15,806 nt of DNA from Candidatus Methanosuratincola sp. Lineage in GTDB: Archaea > Thermoproteota > Methanomethylicia > Methanomethylicales > Methanomethylicaceae. Positions 7,160-13,874 of this stretch are shown one piece after another. The first letter of the stretch is position 1, and each line of letters begins with the position of its first letter. A program made the translations under genes and the position numbers. The stretch is from NCBI GenBank assembly GCA_029907755.1, contig JARYLH010000018.1, positions 1-15,806 of the forward strand, written 5' to 3'. The notes under the pieces are model-generated. The model was not told the DNA's origin. It saw only the letters and a program-made list of their open reading frames with translations, and ran no database searches.

Positions 7160-7795
7160 TCAGCAGCTTGTCCCACCGTTCTGCTTAGCCAGCTGCTTTG
7201 CCCTCGCCAGCCCCTCCCTGAGTACCGATAGCGTGCCCTCGGTCGCCTCGTACCGCAGTCCGAGCTCCTCTGCGAGCGCCCTTGCGAGCGCCTCGTGCCG
7301 CTCATTGTCCCCCACCCCGGTCTCCACGTACAAAGCCCTCGAGTATCCGTCGAAGAACCTCCTGATGAACCACATCTTGTCGTACCTCTGGAATTTCGGG
7401 TGGTCCAGGCGGAGCTCTTTCATCATCCGGTTCAGCCCTGCCTCGGCGAAGAAAGGGGTTACGAAGAAAGTGCCGGCGCACCTCTTCCTCTCCATCTCAT
7501 ATCCGGATGGGGTTAGCAGCGCGGCTATGCAGTCATCGCACTCCAGCCTCACGGCAGGCACCCTGAGGTTTCCTGAGAGGTCCCCCAAGGATTGGCAGAC
7601 GCCATAGCCCAAAAACACCGCATCCACAATGCGTTCGAGCGAATTCACCTTTTCCGTTATGACCTTCTTCATCTGGTCCGGGTATGTGTGAAGCCCGAAG
7701 TCGAGGTATTCCCTGTAGGTCACATCAGGATCATTCTCAATGATCATCTCAAGCTCCTTCTTTAGTGCCTCGCAAGCGACTATGCCCAAACGCAT
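7160..7795 (-). CDS. DUF1638-like protein
   Basis: A 211-residue soluble protein that I assign to the DUF1638 family by its pattern: IVACEALKKELE at the N terminus, an invariant-looking His36, DAVFLGYGVCQSL (59-70), the CDDCIAALL motif (86-94) and AGTFFVTPFF (107-116). The conserved Cys, His and Asp residues suggest a metal or cofactor site, but no reaction is established. In methanogens, members of this family lie next to corrinoid methyltransferase genes; nothing of that kind is visible here. The ATG at 7795 is preceded by AGGAG about 10 nt upstream and by a TATA-like element. It runs in the same direction as the flavodoxin-like gene but is separated from it by 390 nt. Confidence 0.72.
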   Translation of the reverse strand: MRLGIVACEALKKELEMIIENDPDVTYREYLDFGLHTYPDQMKKVITEKVNSLERIVDAVFLGYGVCQSLGDLSGNLRVPAVRLECDDCIAALLTPSGYEMERKRCAGTFFVTPFFAEAGLNRMMKELRLDHPKFQRYDKMWFIRRFFDGYSRALYVETGVGDNERHEALARALAEELGLRYEATEGTLSVLREGLARAKQLAKQNGGTSC

Positions 7796-8104
7796 GGAAC
7801 TGCAGCTCCTAGTTTCATTTCATCAGATAAATAGTTGAAACCCATATTTCTTGATTTGTGTTTCAATGGTTGCCTCCCTGCGGAAGCTTGAGAGCCGCAG
7901 GCTTCCCTTTTCGTTGAAGTAACTACCTGAAGCTTTTCCAGCTTAGAGGGCCTACTCGTTTCAGGGGGTTTTCCTGGCATTTACATGAAAAGCTCGGATT
8001 TTCGGATAGTCTGAGCACATCCGTTGTCAGCCCACCAACACCTCTCCTTAGTGCAAAAAACTAAGGTTAAATCGCAGAACAGACAGTCTATTGAAGGTGT
8101 GAAA
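7796..8104. other. Intergenic stretch with no supported gene
   Basis: About 300 nt between divergent genes. Apart from the TATA-like element at 7825-7832, I see one structured spot at about 7881-7906, where GCGG/CCGC and GGAAGC/GCTTCC pairings compete, followed by a TTCCCTTTTC tract. A 66-codon minus-strand frame here (7780-7980) has no recognisable content and overlaps the DUF1638 start, so I do not call it. Confidence 0.4.
7825..7832 (-). promoter_or_regulatory. TATA-box-like element for the DUF1638-like gene
   Basis: TATTTATC on the minus strand lies with its centre about 33 nt before the ATG at 7795, which predicts a very short 5' leader. An AGGAG sits between the element and the start, so both leaderless and Shine-Dalgarno initiation remain possible. 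Confidence 0.4.
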
Positions 8105-8416
8105 ATGGGGTAAAAAGTCTAAAATGCCCCAATTGCGGTAATGCGATGTCTTCGGTAGGGAAGCAAGTACTCAGGATCGGTCCGATAAACGCAGCGCTGT
8201 CGGTACTGGTCTATCCGGACGTGGTAGCCCCCATCGCTTTCGATGCCTACGTCTGCGAGGGGTGCGGGAAATTCGAGCTCTTCTCGGACAATGGTGCGAA
8301 AGATGCAAGGGGGAGTATGCGGGCGACGAGTTGGCAAAGTGCAGCGCCTGCGGCAGGGATTACGTGAAGGAATACCGAGATGCCCGTACTGCGGGGCGGA
8401 GCAGGAAAAGGCTTGA
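8105..8416 (+). pseudogene. Multi-zinc-ribbon protein, broken by frameshifts
   Basis: Five CxxC pairs lie on one strand but in three frames. CPNC (8125-8136) and CEGC (8254-8265) are in the first frame, with GKFELFSD following. CERC (8295-8306) and CSAC (8340-8351) are in the second, reading WCERCKGEYAG and CSACGRDYVKEY. CPYCGAEQEKA ends at a stop in the third (8381-8416). The first frame has no ATG, GTG or TTG before CPNC; the nearest ATG (8105) runs into TAA, but one extra G in the GGGG run at 8107-8110 would connect it. Moving from each frame to the next needs one missing base, so three same-sign lesions would restore a protein of about 104 residues. Zinc ribbons of this type bind nucleic acid or proteins; the function is unknown. 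Confidence 0.6.
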
Positions 8417-8546
8417 AAGGTACCGAACAGAGGTTTAACATGGAGGAAAATTAGGGCGACCTCGATCAGGGGAATGAGAAGAGGAAGGTGGCTAGGGCTT
8501 GGAAAGATATAACAAAAAGCTGTAAGATTGTTTCATAAAGCTTTAC

Positions 8547-8577
8547 TTTAATATCCCCTCATTATTGCACAGGTGAT
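8547..8577 (+). promoter_or_regulatory. TATA-like element and Shine-Dalgarno site of the membrane protein gene
   Basis: TTTAATAT (8547-8554) is a TATA-like element, and AGGTGAT (8571-8577) matches the anti-Shine-Dalgarno end of archaeal 16S rRNA, 5 nt before the ATG at 8583. The two are so close that a start site at the usual distance from this TATA would fall within or after the ribosome site. Either transcription starts a little early or the real TATA lies further upstream. The ribosome site is the more certain of the two and fixes the start codon. Confidence 0.5.
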
Positions 8578-8582
8578 AAAGA

Positions 8583-9203
8583 ATGGAAATGGATGTGGGA
8601 AACAAGCTTTCGAGGGAGATCAGGAGTTTCTCATCGCTTCTTGTGATCAATATTGCGTTCAGTGGGATCGCGATGGCTCTCGGGGTAGCGCTGGCAGTAA
8701 CCAACATACAAGCACTACTTTCAGGGTGGGCAGCAATCAATTTCGCCGCCTCCGCAGTAGGGGTTACTGCATTTGTCCTGGCGATGAGATGGCTTGTATC
8801 AACAGCAGAGCTCTTTGACGGGGTCGACGAGATCAAGGAAGAGCGCTCCAGGATCAAGGGGAGCCGTGACCTGCAGGCACTTGCAGGTCTGATAGCGAGG
8901 CTGGCGGCGCACTACCGGTCAAACAGGCAACTGATATCGAGGCTGATCCTGCTCACCAAGGCGGCGGGCTTGTGCTTCATCGTAAACGGGGCGTTAGTAT
9001 TGCTGCAGGTTGTGCTCAGCTCGCCTGCGGACTGGGCGAGCGCCATGGGGATGGTCGCGGCAGCGGCTGTAAATCTTGGGGTGGGGGCGGCAGGGCTCGC
9101 GATCCCCCACTTTTTCAGCAAATACTCGTTGTGCTGGGAGGCCAGGCTCCGGGGCATAGCCGAGGCGGAGGGCAGGCTCTCCGGGCTCGTGGGGGGAGAG
9201 TAG
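8583..9203 (+). CDS. Four-helix integral membrane protein, function unknown
   Basis: A 206-residue protein with four predicted membrane helices in two pairs, at about residues 18-41, 45-70, 122-147 and 151-177. The pairs are separated by a charged 50-residue loop (ELFDGVDEIKEERSRIKGSR onward). The two halves have a similar hairpin layout, which may reflect an internal duplication, but the residues do not clearly align. There is no signal peptide and no enzymatic motif. The start is fixed by a strong ribosome site. The stop abuts the ATG of the winged-helix gene with no gap, so the two are almost certainly co-expressed. I do not recognise the family. A membrane sensor working with the adjacent DNA-binding protein is inference only. 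Confidence 0.8.
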   Translation: MEMDVGNKLSREIRSFSSLLVINIAFSGIAMALGVALAVTNIQALLSGWAAINFAASAVGVTAFVLAMRWLVSTAELFDGVDEIKEERSRIKGSRDLQALAGLIARLAAHYRSNRQLISRLILLTKAAGLCFIVNGALVLLQVVLSSPADWASAMGMVAAAAVNLGVGAAGLAIPHFFSKYSLCWEARLRGIAEAEGRLSGLVGGE

Positions 9204-9488
9204 ATGGTCCGCATTGGGGCTAAGAGGACCCAGTATGAGATATATTGGGAAATACTCACCTACTGCAAGACGCCGAGGATCTTCACCTCAATTATTCAAA
9301 GGTGCGACCTCAACTCGAAGAACGGGCAGGAGCACTTGGATTTTCTAGAGAGGAAAGGTTACATCACACGGATCAGCGAGGGAGGTAGGACGCTATACTC
9401 CTCGACACAGGATGCGAAGGAGTTCATCGAACTTTTCACGAGGCTGTACCTTGAGCTCTACGAGGATAGCCCCGAGTTCAAGATTTGA
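9204..9488 (+). CDS. Small winged-helix DNA-binding protein (archaeal HTH_45 type)
   Basis: A 94-residue protein. Residues 8-22 (RTQYEIYWEILTYCK) form the first helix, 26-55 the helix-turn-helix (IFTSIIQRCDLNSKNGQEHL) and 56-70 the wing (RKGYITRISEGGRTLYSS). A terminal helix suited to dimerisation follows. This layout, including CDLN and LDFLERKGYI, matches the small archaeal winged-helix proteins of the HTH_45 Pfam type. The ATG follows the upstream stop directly, with a GGGGGGAG ribosome site inside the upstream gene. It is likely a transcriptional regulator. No ligand domain is present, so any sensing would come from a partner, possibly the membrane protein encoded just before it. Confidence 0.85.
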   Translation: MVRIGAKRTQYEIYWEILTYCKTPRIFTSIIQRCDLNSKNGQEHLDFLERKGYITRISEGGRTLYSSTQDAKEFIELFTRLYLELYEDSPEFKI

Positions 9489-9712
9489 CTGGACGGAAGT
9501 ACTTCAGGCACAGATTTTTAGTCGGGCTTCAGTCATGAGACGGGCAAAGGTGAAGCGACCCTGCACCCCACGAACACATTCGGCAGCGCGATGGACATTA
9601 AAGCGTTCTTCATGATATCGGCAGACCCGTTTAGAACGTGGTTTCTTGATAGCACCAAGAAAACCGTGCCTGAAATTAATTAAATAAATTAAAATAATTA
9701 AATTAATCATCC

Positions 9713-9720
9713 ATATATAT
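9713..9720 (+). promoter_or_regulatory. TATA-box-like element for the nurA-herA-mre11-rad50 cluster
   Basis: ATATATAT lies at the end of a very AT-rich tract (from about 9675), in contrast to the GC-rich coding DNA around it. Its centre is about 30 nt before the TTG start of nurA, giving a nearly leaderless mRNA. The 258-nt gap 9489-9746 otherwise contains only a 54-codon frame with protein-like composition (9522-9683) that has no convincing start. Confidence 0.5.
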
Positions 9721-9746
9721 GTGGTCGAATGGTTTTATAGCTGAGG

Positions 9747-10802
9747 TTGCATGGGTTGCGGGAGCTTCTGGACGAGATCTGCGAATCGCTGAGGGGGCAT
9801 TTGGAGTTCCCAAGCGAGGGGACAGTATCAGGCTTCGACGGGGTGTTGAGGGAAGAGGACCTGAAGGAGCTTCCGCTGCCAGGGGCTGAAGAGATTCCCG
9901 TGATATCTGCGGTCGACGGCGGATCCAACGCTGTACTGATGACGCCGACCCTTGCTGTTGTCTTGAACAGGGTTTATTACAACCAGTTCCTAGGCATGAA
10001 GAAGATGGAGCACTGCGAGACTGCGGAGTTCATATCAAAGACCGAGGTCGTGAAGAAGGGAGGCAGGACGATCTTCCGTACCGAGGTATATCCGCTGGCG
10101 GGCGGGTGCCCGCTCGACCCAATGGAAATCGACACCAAGGACCAGTCGCTGATGGTCGGGAACATGTACGGGGACATGACCAGGACGGTCTCCATCGCCA
10201 GGAGGTTCTGCGAATGGAAGATGGCGGAGAGGGCTGTTGAGTCCGGCGCCGAGTGTGTCCTGATCGACGGGGCTCTCCAGACCGCGTTCAAGGGCGAGAC
10301 TGAGCATGCCAACAGGCTCTACCAGAAGGCGAAGGAGCGGGGCGCGGTCGTCGCGGGCCTCTCGAAGAGCACGACCATTTACCTAGAGAGCGGGTACCCG
10401 GTCGCGGGGACTGTTGATTTCATGGCTCGGAGAAAAGGGTACGAGAGGTGGATAATCAGGCTCGGGTTGTCGGAGGAGTGGGCTCACCACGCAACAGTCT
10501 ACTACACTAGGCTCCACGAGGCGGCGGACAGGGGATACAGGCTTGACGTCTTTGAGGATGCGACAGGCGAGCAGCTGGATTCCCTCCTCAGGGGGCTCCT
10601 GGCGTGCTCTTCGTACACATGGTACCCAGGGTACCCTTACCCGCTGATAGACGCGCACACATATGCAAAAGTGGGGAACCACGAGGCTGAGAGCCTCAAG
10701 GGCCAGATCCTGGACAGGCTGAGCCCTGAGGAGGCGGAGAGGCTCGAGCTGATGGAGAGGGCGAGGGCTCCCCACGAAGTGCTGGACTCCCTTGGAGGTT
10801 GA
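9747..10802 (+). CDS. nurA: NurA 5'-3' nuclease
   Basis: Manganese-dependent single- and double-strand DNA nuclease that docks on the HerA hexamer and resects DNA ends. The 351-residue protein shows the two catalytic-site aspartates of the family: Asp57 in ISAVDGGSNAVL and Asp174 in CVLIDGALQ. The C-terminal half has conserved aromatic and His-containing segments (WYPGYPYPLIDAHTYAKV). An in-frame stop at 9738 limits the start to TTG 9747 or TTG 9756, since no ATG or GTG lies near the N terminus. I chose 9747 because it suits the TATA-like element at 9713-9720. It is the first gene of the cluster and is followed by herA after 58 nt. Confidence 0.88.
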   Translation: MHGLRELLDEICESLRGHLEFPSEGTVSGFDGVLREEDLKELPLPGAEEIPVISAVDGGSNAVLMTPTLAVVLNRVYYNQFLGMKKMEHCETAEFISKTEVVKKGGRTIFRTEVYPLAGGCPLDPMEIDTKDQSLMVGNMYGDMTRTVSIARRFCEWKMAERAVESGAECVLIDGALQTAFKGETEHANRLYQKAKERGAVVAGLSKSTTIYLESGYPVAGTVDFMARRKGYERWIIRLGLSEEWAHHATVYYTRLHEAADRGYRLDVFEDATGEQLDSLLRGLLACSSYTWYPGYPYPLIDAHTYAKVGNHEAESLKGQILDRLSPEEAERLELMERARAPHEVLDSLGG

Positions 10803-10860
10803 CCCCCAGCGGAGGTCCAAAGTAAAGATCATGAGAAAGGTCAAAAAAGGTGCATGATAT

Positions 10861-12447
10861 ATGGAAACAGGATTGGGGATTGGCACGACGGATTGTGTAG
10901 GGCAGATAGTGGATGGTGACGACGGAGAGCTCGTGCTGAGGGAGAAGCAAGGGGCCAAGCTGGAGCTCGGCGACCTCGTCGTCGTGGACAACGAGAGGGC
11001 GAAGTACATCTGCATGGTCTCGAAGCTGACGTACGGGAGCCTGATCCACCCGGACAGGATCCTGACCAGCTCCGGGAGCATGCTCGAGGGAGTGAACCCA
11101 AGGCTGGAGTTCCCCGACAAGGACCTTAGGATATTCAGGCAGGTCCATGTGAAGCCGCTCCTCGAGGTGGTATTCGAGAACGGCAGATTAGTCGATAGGG
11201 CACCGAGGAGCATCCCGGAGTTCATGTCAAAGGCGAGGATGGCATCAGCCCAGGACTTCTCTTTCATGGAAGCGCCAAAGATGAAGGTCTTCATCGGGAA
11301 CATCAGGAGCGGATCGAGGACCCTGCCTGTGGAGTACAGCATGGACGGGGAGAGGCTCCTCTCGCACCATGTCCTAGTCTCGGCGCAGACAGGGCGGGGG
11401 AAGTCTAACCTGGTCAAGGTCCTGCTCTGGGAGGCGATGAGGCACGGGAAGTTCGGGGTCCTGGTCATGGATGTCCACAACGAGTACTACGGGACGCCCG
11501 CCTCCCCGGGGCTCAAGGACCACCCCGACGCCGCGAGGGCGCTCGTCTTCTACTCAAGGAGCCCTCCACCAGGGCAGCAGCTCCTGAAGATCAACCTCAA
11601 GTCCATAAACCCCGAGGACCTGATGGGCGTCGTACAGTTCAGCAATGCGCAGGAGGAAACCCTAGAGCAGCTCAGGAGGCAGCACGGCGCTAACTGGGTC
11701 TCAGAGCTCCTGGCGATTAACGAGGAGGATGACTCGTTTAAGAAGACCAAAGGTACGATCCGCGCCCTGAAGCGGAAGGTCTGCAACATCTTCAACCTAA
11801 GGGAGACCCAAGAGGGATACGAATGCGCAGACGGCGTCTTCGATCTAGAAAAAATGGGCGAGGAGACGGTCAACGACATGGCGCAGGCGCTGGAGGGGGG
11901 GAAAATCGTACTGATAGACGGGTCGTCGATCTCGGACGACACCGGCCTCGTCATCGCATCTGCGGTGCTCAGGAAGGTCTTCGACAGGTACGATTACTAC
12001 AAGTCCTCAGGCATCCTCGGCGAGAAGGCGCAGGTAGGAGTCGTGCTCGAGGAGGCTCCGAGGCTCCTCTCCGGTGCGTATGGGGACAACATCTTCAGCA
12101 GGATAGCCCGCGAGGGGAGGAAGTTCAGGATCGGGCTGATAGCCATCACCCAGCTTGCGTCGGTCATCCCTAGGGAGATCCTCGCGAACATCGGGACCAA
12201 GGTGATCATGGGCAACGAGATGGCGCTGGAGAGGAAGGCGATCGCGGAGAGCGCGGCTCAGGACCTTGCAGACTTCGACAGGATAATCGCCGGGCTGGAA
12301 GTGGGCGAGGCGATAGTCAGCTCGATATTCTCCAAGTTCCCAGTCCCGGTCAAGGTGCCCAAGTTCGAGGACCTCGCGGGGAGGGAGAGAAAGGTCGAAA
12401 AGGAACGGGCTCAGGCGCAGCCCGCCCCAGCGAAGAGATACTTCTGA
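10861..12447 (+). CDS. herA: HerA DNA translocase/helicase
   Basis: FtsK/HerA-superfamily hexameric ATPase that pumps DNA into NurA during end resection. The 528-residue protein has an N-terminal beta-barrel HAS domain (about 1-120), then the RecA-like core with Walker A AQTGRGKSN (Lys181). The Walker B segment is VVLEEAPRLL (Glu397-Glu398), followed by the sensor/arginine region REGRKFRIGLIAITQLAS and the GEAIVSS strand near the end. The acidic Walker B pair is EE rather than DE, a known variant in this superfamily. The C terminus (KRYF after a Pro/Ala-rich stretch) is likely the flexible tail that contacts NurA. The start is ATG 10861 with AAGGTG about 10 nt before it. A gap of 89 nt follows before mre11. 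Confidence 0.93.
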   Translation: METGLGIGTTDCVGQIVDGDDGELVLREKQGAKLELGDLVVVDNERAKYICMVSKLTYGSLIHPDRILTSSGSMLEGVNPRLEFPDKDLRIFRQVHVKPLLEVVFENGRLVDRAPRSIPEFMSKARMASAQDFSFMEAPKMKVFIGNIRSGSRTLPVEYSMDGERLLSHHVLVSAQTGRGKSNLVKVLLWEAMRHGKFGVLVMDVHNEYYGTPASPGLKDHPDAARALVFYSRSPPPGQQLLKINLKSINPEDLMGVVQFSNAQEETLEQLRRQHGANWVSELLAINEEDDSFKKTKGTIRALKRKVCNIFNLRETQEGYECADGVFDLEKMGEETVNDMAQALEGGKIVLIDGSSISDDTGLVIASAVLRKVFDRYDYYKSSGILGEKAQVGVVLEEAPRLLSGAYGDNIFSRIAREGRKFRIGLIAITQLASVIPREILANIGTKVIMGNEMALERKAIAESAAQDLADFDRIIAGLEVGEAIVSSIFSKFPVPVKVPKFEDLAGRERKVEKERAQAQPAPAKRYF

Positions 12448-12536
12448 GGCGAGCGGCAGGGCGCCAGCGAGACGGGGGCGGGAAGGTACAAAAAGGAAAG
12501 AGGGAGAAATGTCTGGAGAGCTGGAGTGCGATACGA

Positions 12537-13874
12537 ATGAAGTTCGCGCATATGGCAGACCTACACCTTGGGGCTGTGTCGGACCCAAAGATGAAGGGGC
12601 TCGAGTCCTCAACCCTTGAGAAGGCATTCAGGATATGTGAGGAGAAGGGCGTAGACTTCGTTATCATAGCAGGGGACATATTCCACATCAACATCCCGGA
12701 CCTCTCGGTCGTGAAGGAGGCCGTGGAGGTCTTCAAGAGGTTCACGGACACGGGTAGGAAGATCTATGTCGTTTACGGGAGCCACGACTTCTCGCCGAAC
12801 TCGACCTCGATCATAGATGTCCTCGAGGCGGCAGGAGTCGTCGTGAGGGTCGGGAAGCCCTCGGCGTCTGAGGGGAAGCTGAGGCCCGAGGTGGTCACAG
12901 ACGAAATGACTGGCGCAAAGATCACCGGGATATCGGGGAGGAGGACCTCGCTGGAGAAGGAGGCTTTCACCGACCTGGACAGGGACTACCTGAAAGCTGT
13001 GGATGGGTTCAAGATCTTTGTCTTCCACACCGGGCTACTCGAGATGCGGAGGGAAGGGGAGAAGTTCGACGGGATATCGCAGAGCATGCTCCCGGACGGT
13101 TTCGACTACTACGCCGGGGGGCACATCCACAGGGTCTTCGTCGACAAGTCAGGGAGGGTGGTATTCCCAGGACCTCTCTTCACCGGCTGGGGGGCTGACC
13201 TCGAGGCGACCGTCTTGGGCGAGCGGAGGGGTTTCTACATGGTGGAGGCAGACCAGAAAGGAAAGCCAAGGCTCGAGTTCGTTGAGCTGAAGCCATTCGA
13301 AGGGATCCACAAAGTCGTAGACGCGACGGGCAAGACCGCAGAAGAGATCAACGAGGAGCTAAGGCTGTGGGCGACCGAGGTTGACGCGACGGGCAAGGTC
13401 GTCCTGCTCAAGGTGCAGGGGGAGCTCTCCTCCGGGAGAACCAGCGACATCGAGTTCGGGCTAATCAGGGAGATCCTCGCCGAGAGCGGGGCGATCTACC
13501 TCCACCTGAACAGGAACGCCCTTAGGACGAAGGAGATGGGGATGGTCACGGCTATGGGCGAGAGCGCCGAGGAGATCGAGGGCAAGATCTTCAAAGAGAT
13601 GGCTGGGGCGGTCAAGGGCAGGGACGGGAATCCAGTGGTGAAGGATGAGCCCGCGGCCGCTGCGAGGCTGCTCTCAGTCTTGAGGAACCCGAAGCAGGAG
13701 GGGGAGAGCCTGGAGGACTACTTCGCAAGGATGAGCAGGGAGGCTAGATCGGTTCTCGGGATTCTCTCGGAGGATGGCAGTCCGGCGAAGGGCGGAAGCG
13801 AAGGGGGCGCCAAGGCAAGCGATGAACGCGGAGGCGTCAAAGCCAGAACTGCAGGCAGGAGGGGGCAGTCATAA
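12537..13874 (+). CDS. mre11: Mre11 DNA double-strand break repair nuclease
   Basis: Metallophosphoesterase nuclease that partners with Rad50 at DNA breaks. All five phosphoesterase motifs are visible: DLHLG (Asp8, His10), GDIFH (Asp47), YGSHDFSP (Ser82, His83, Asp84), FHTG (His164) and GGHIHR (His196, His198). The third motif reads GSHD where the textbook motif is GNHD, so the usual metal-ligand Asn is Ser. The capping domain follows (about 240-340), and then a helical, basic, low-complexity C-terminal region (about 390-445) where the Rad50-binding helices are expected. It is longer than many archaeal Mre11 proteins mainly because of this tail. The TAATG overlap with rad50 indicates coupled translation and co-assembly of the complex. 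Confidence 0.94.
   Translation: MKFAHMADLHLGAVSDPKMKGLESSTLEKAFRICEEKGVDFVIIAGDIFHINIPDLSVVKEAVEVFKRFTDTGRKIYVVYGSHDFSPNSTSIIDVLEAAGVVVRVGKPSASEGKLRPEVVTDEMTGAKITGISGRRTSLEKEAFTDLDRDYLKAVDGFKIFVFHTGLLEMRREGEKFDGISQSMLPDGFDYYAGGHIHRVFVDKSGRVVFPGPLFTGWGADLEATVLGERRGFYMVEADQKGKPRLEFVELKPFEGIHKVVDATGKTAEEINEELRLWATEVDATGKVVLLKVQGELSSGRTSDIEFGLIREILAESGAIYLHLNRNALRTKEMGMVTAMGESAEEIEGKIFKEMAGAVKGRDGNPVVKDEPAAAARLLSVLRNPKQEGESLEDYFARMSREARSVLGILSEDGSPAKGGSEGGAKASDERGGVKARTAGRRGQS

Noticed and set aside
7780..7980. Possible 66-residue gene upstream of the DUF1638-like gene
   Set aside because: No domain, no clear ribosome site, and it overlaps the DUF1638 start and its promoter-like element.
10383..11480. 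A 365-codon minus-strand open frame across the nurA-herA boundary
   Set aside because: It is the complement of two genes with clear catalytic motifs and has no recognisable fold or ribosome site.
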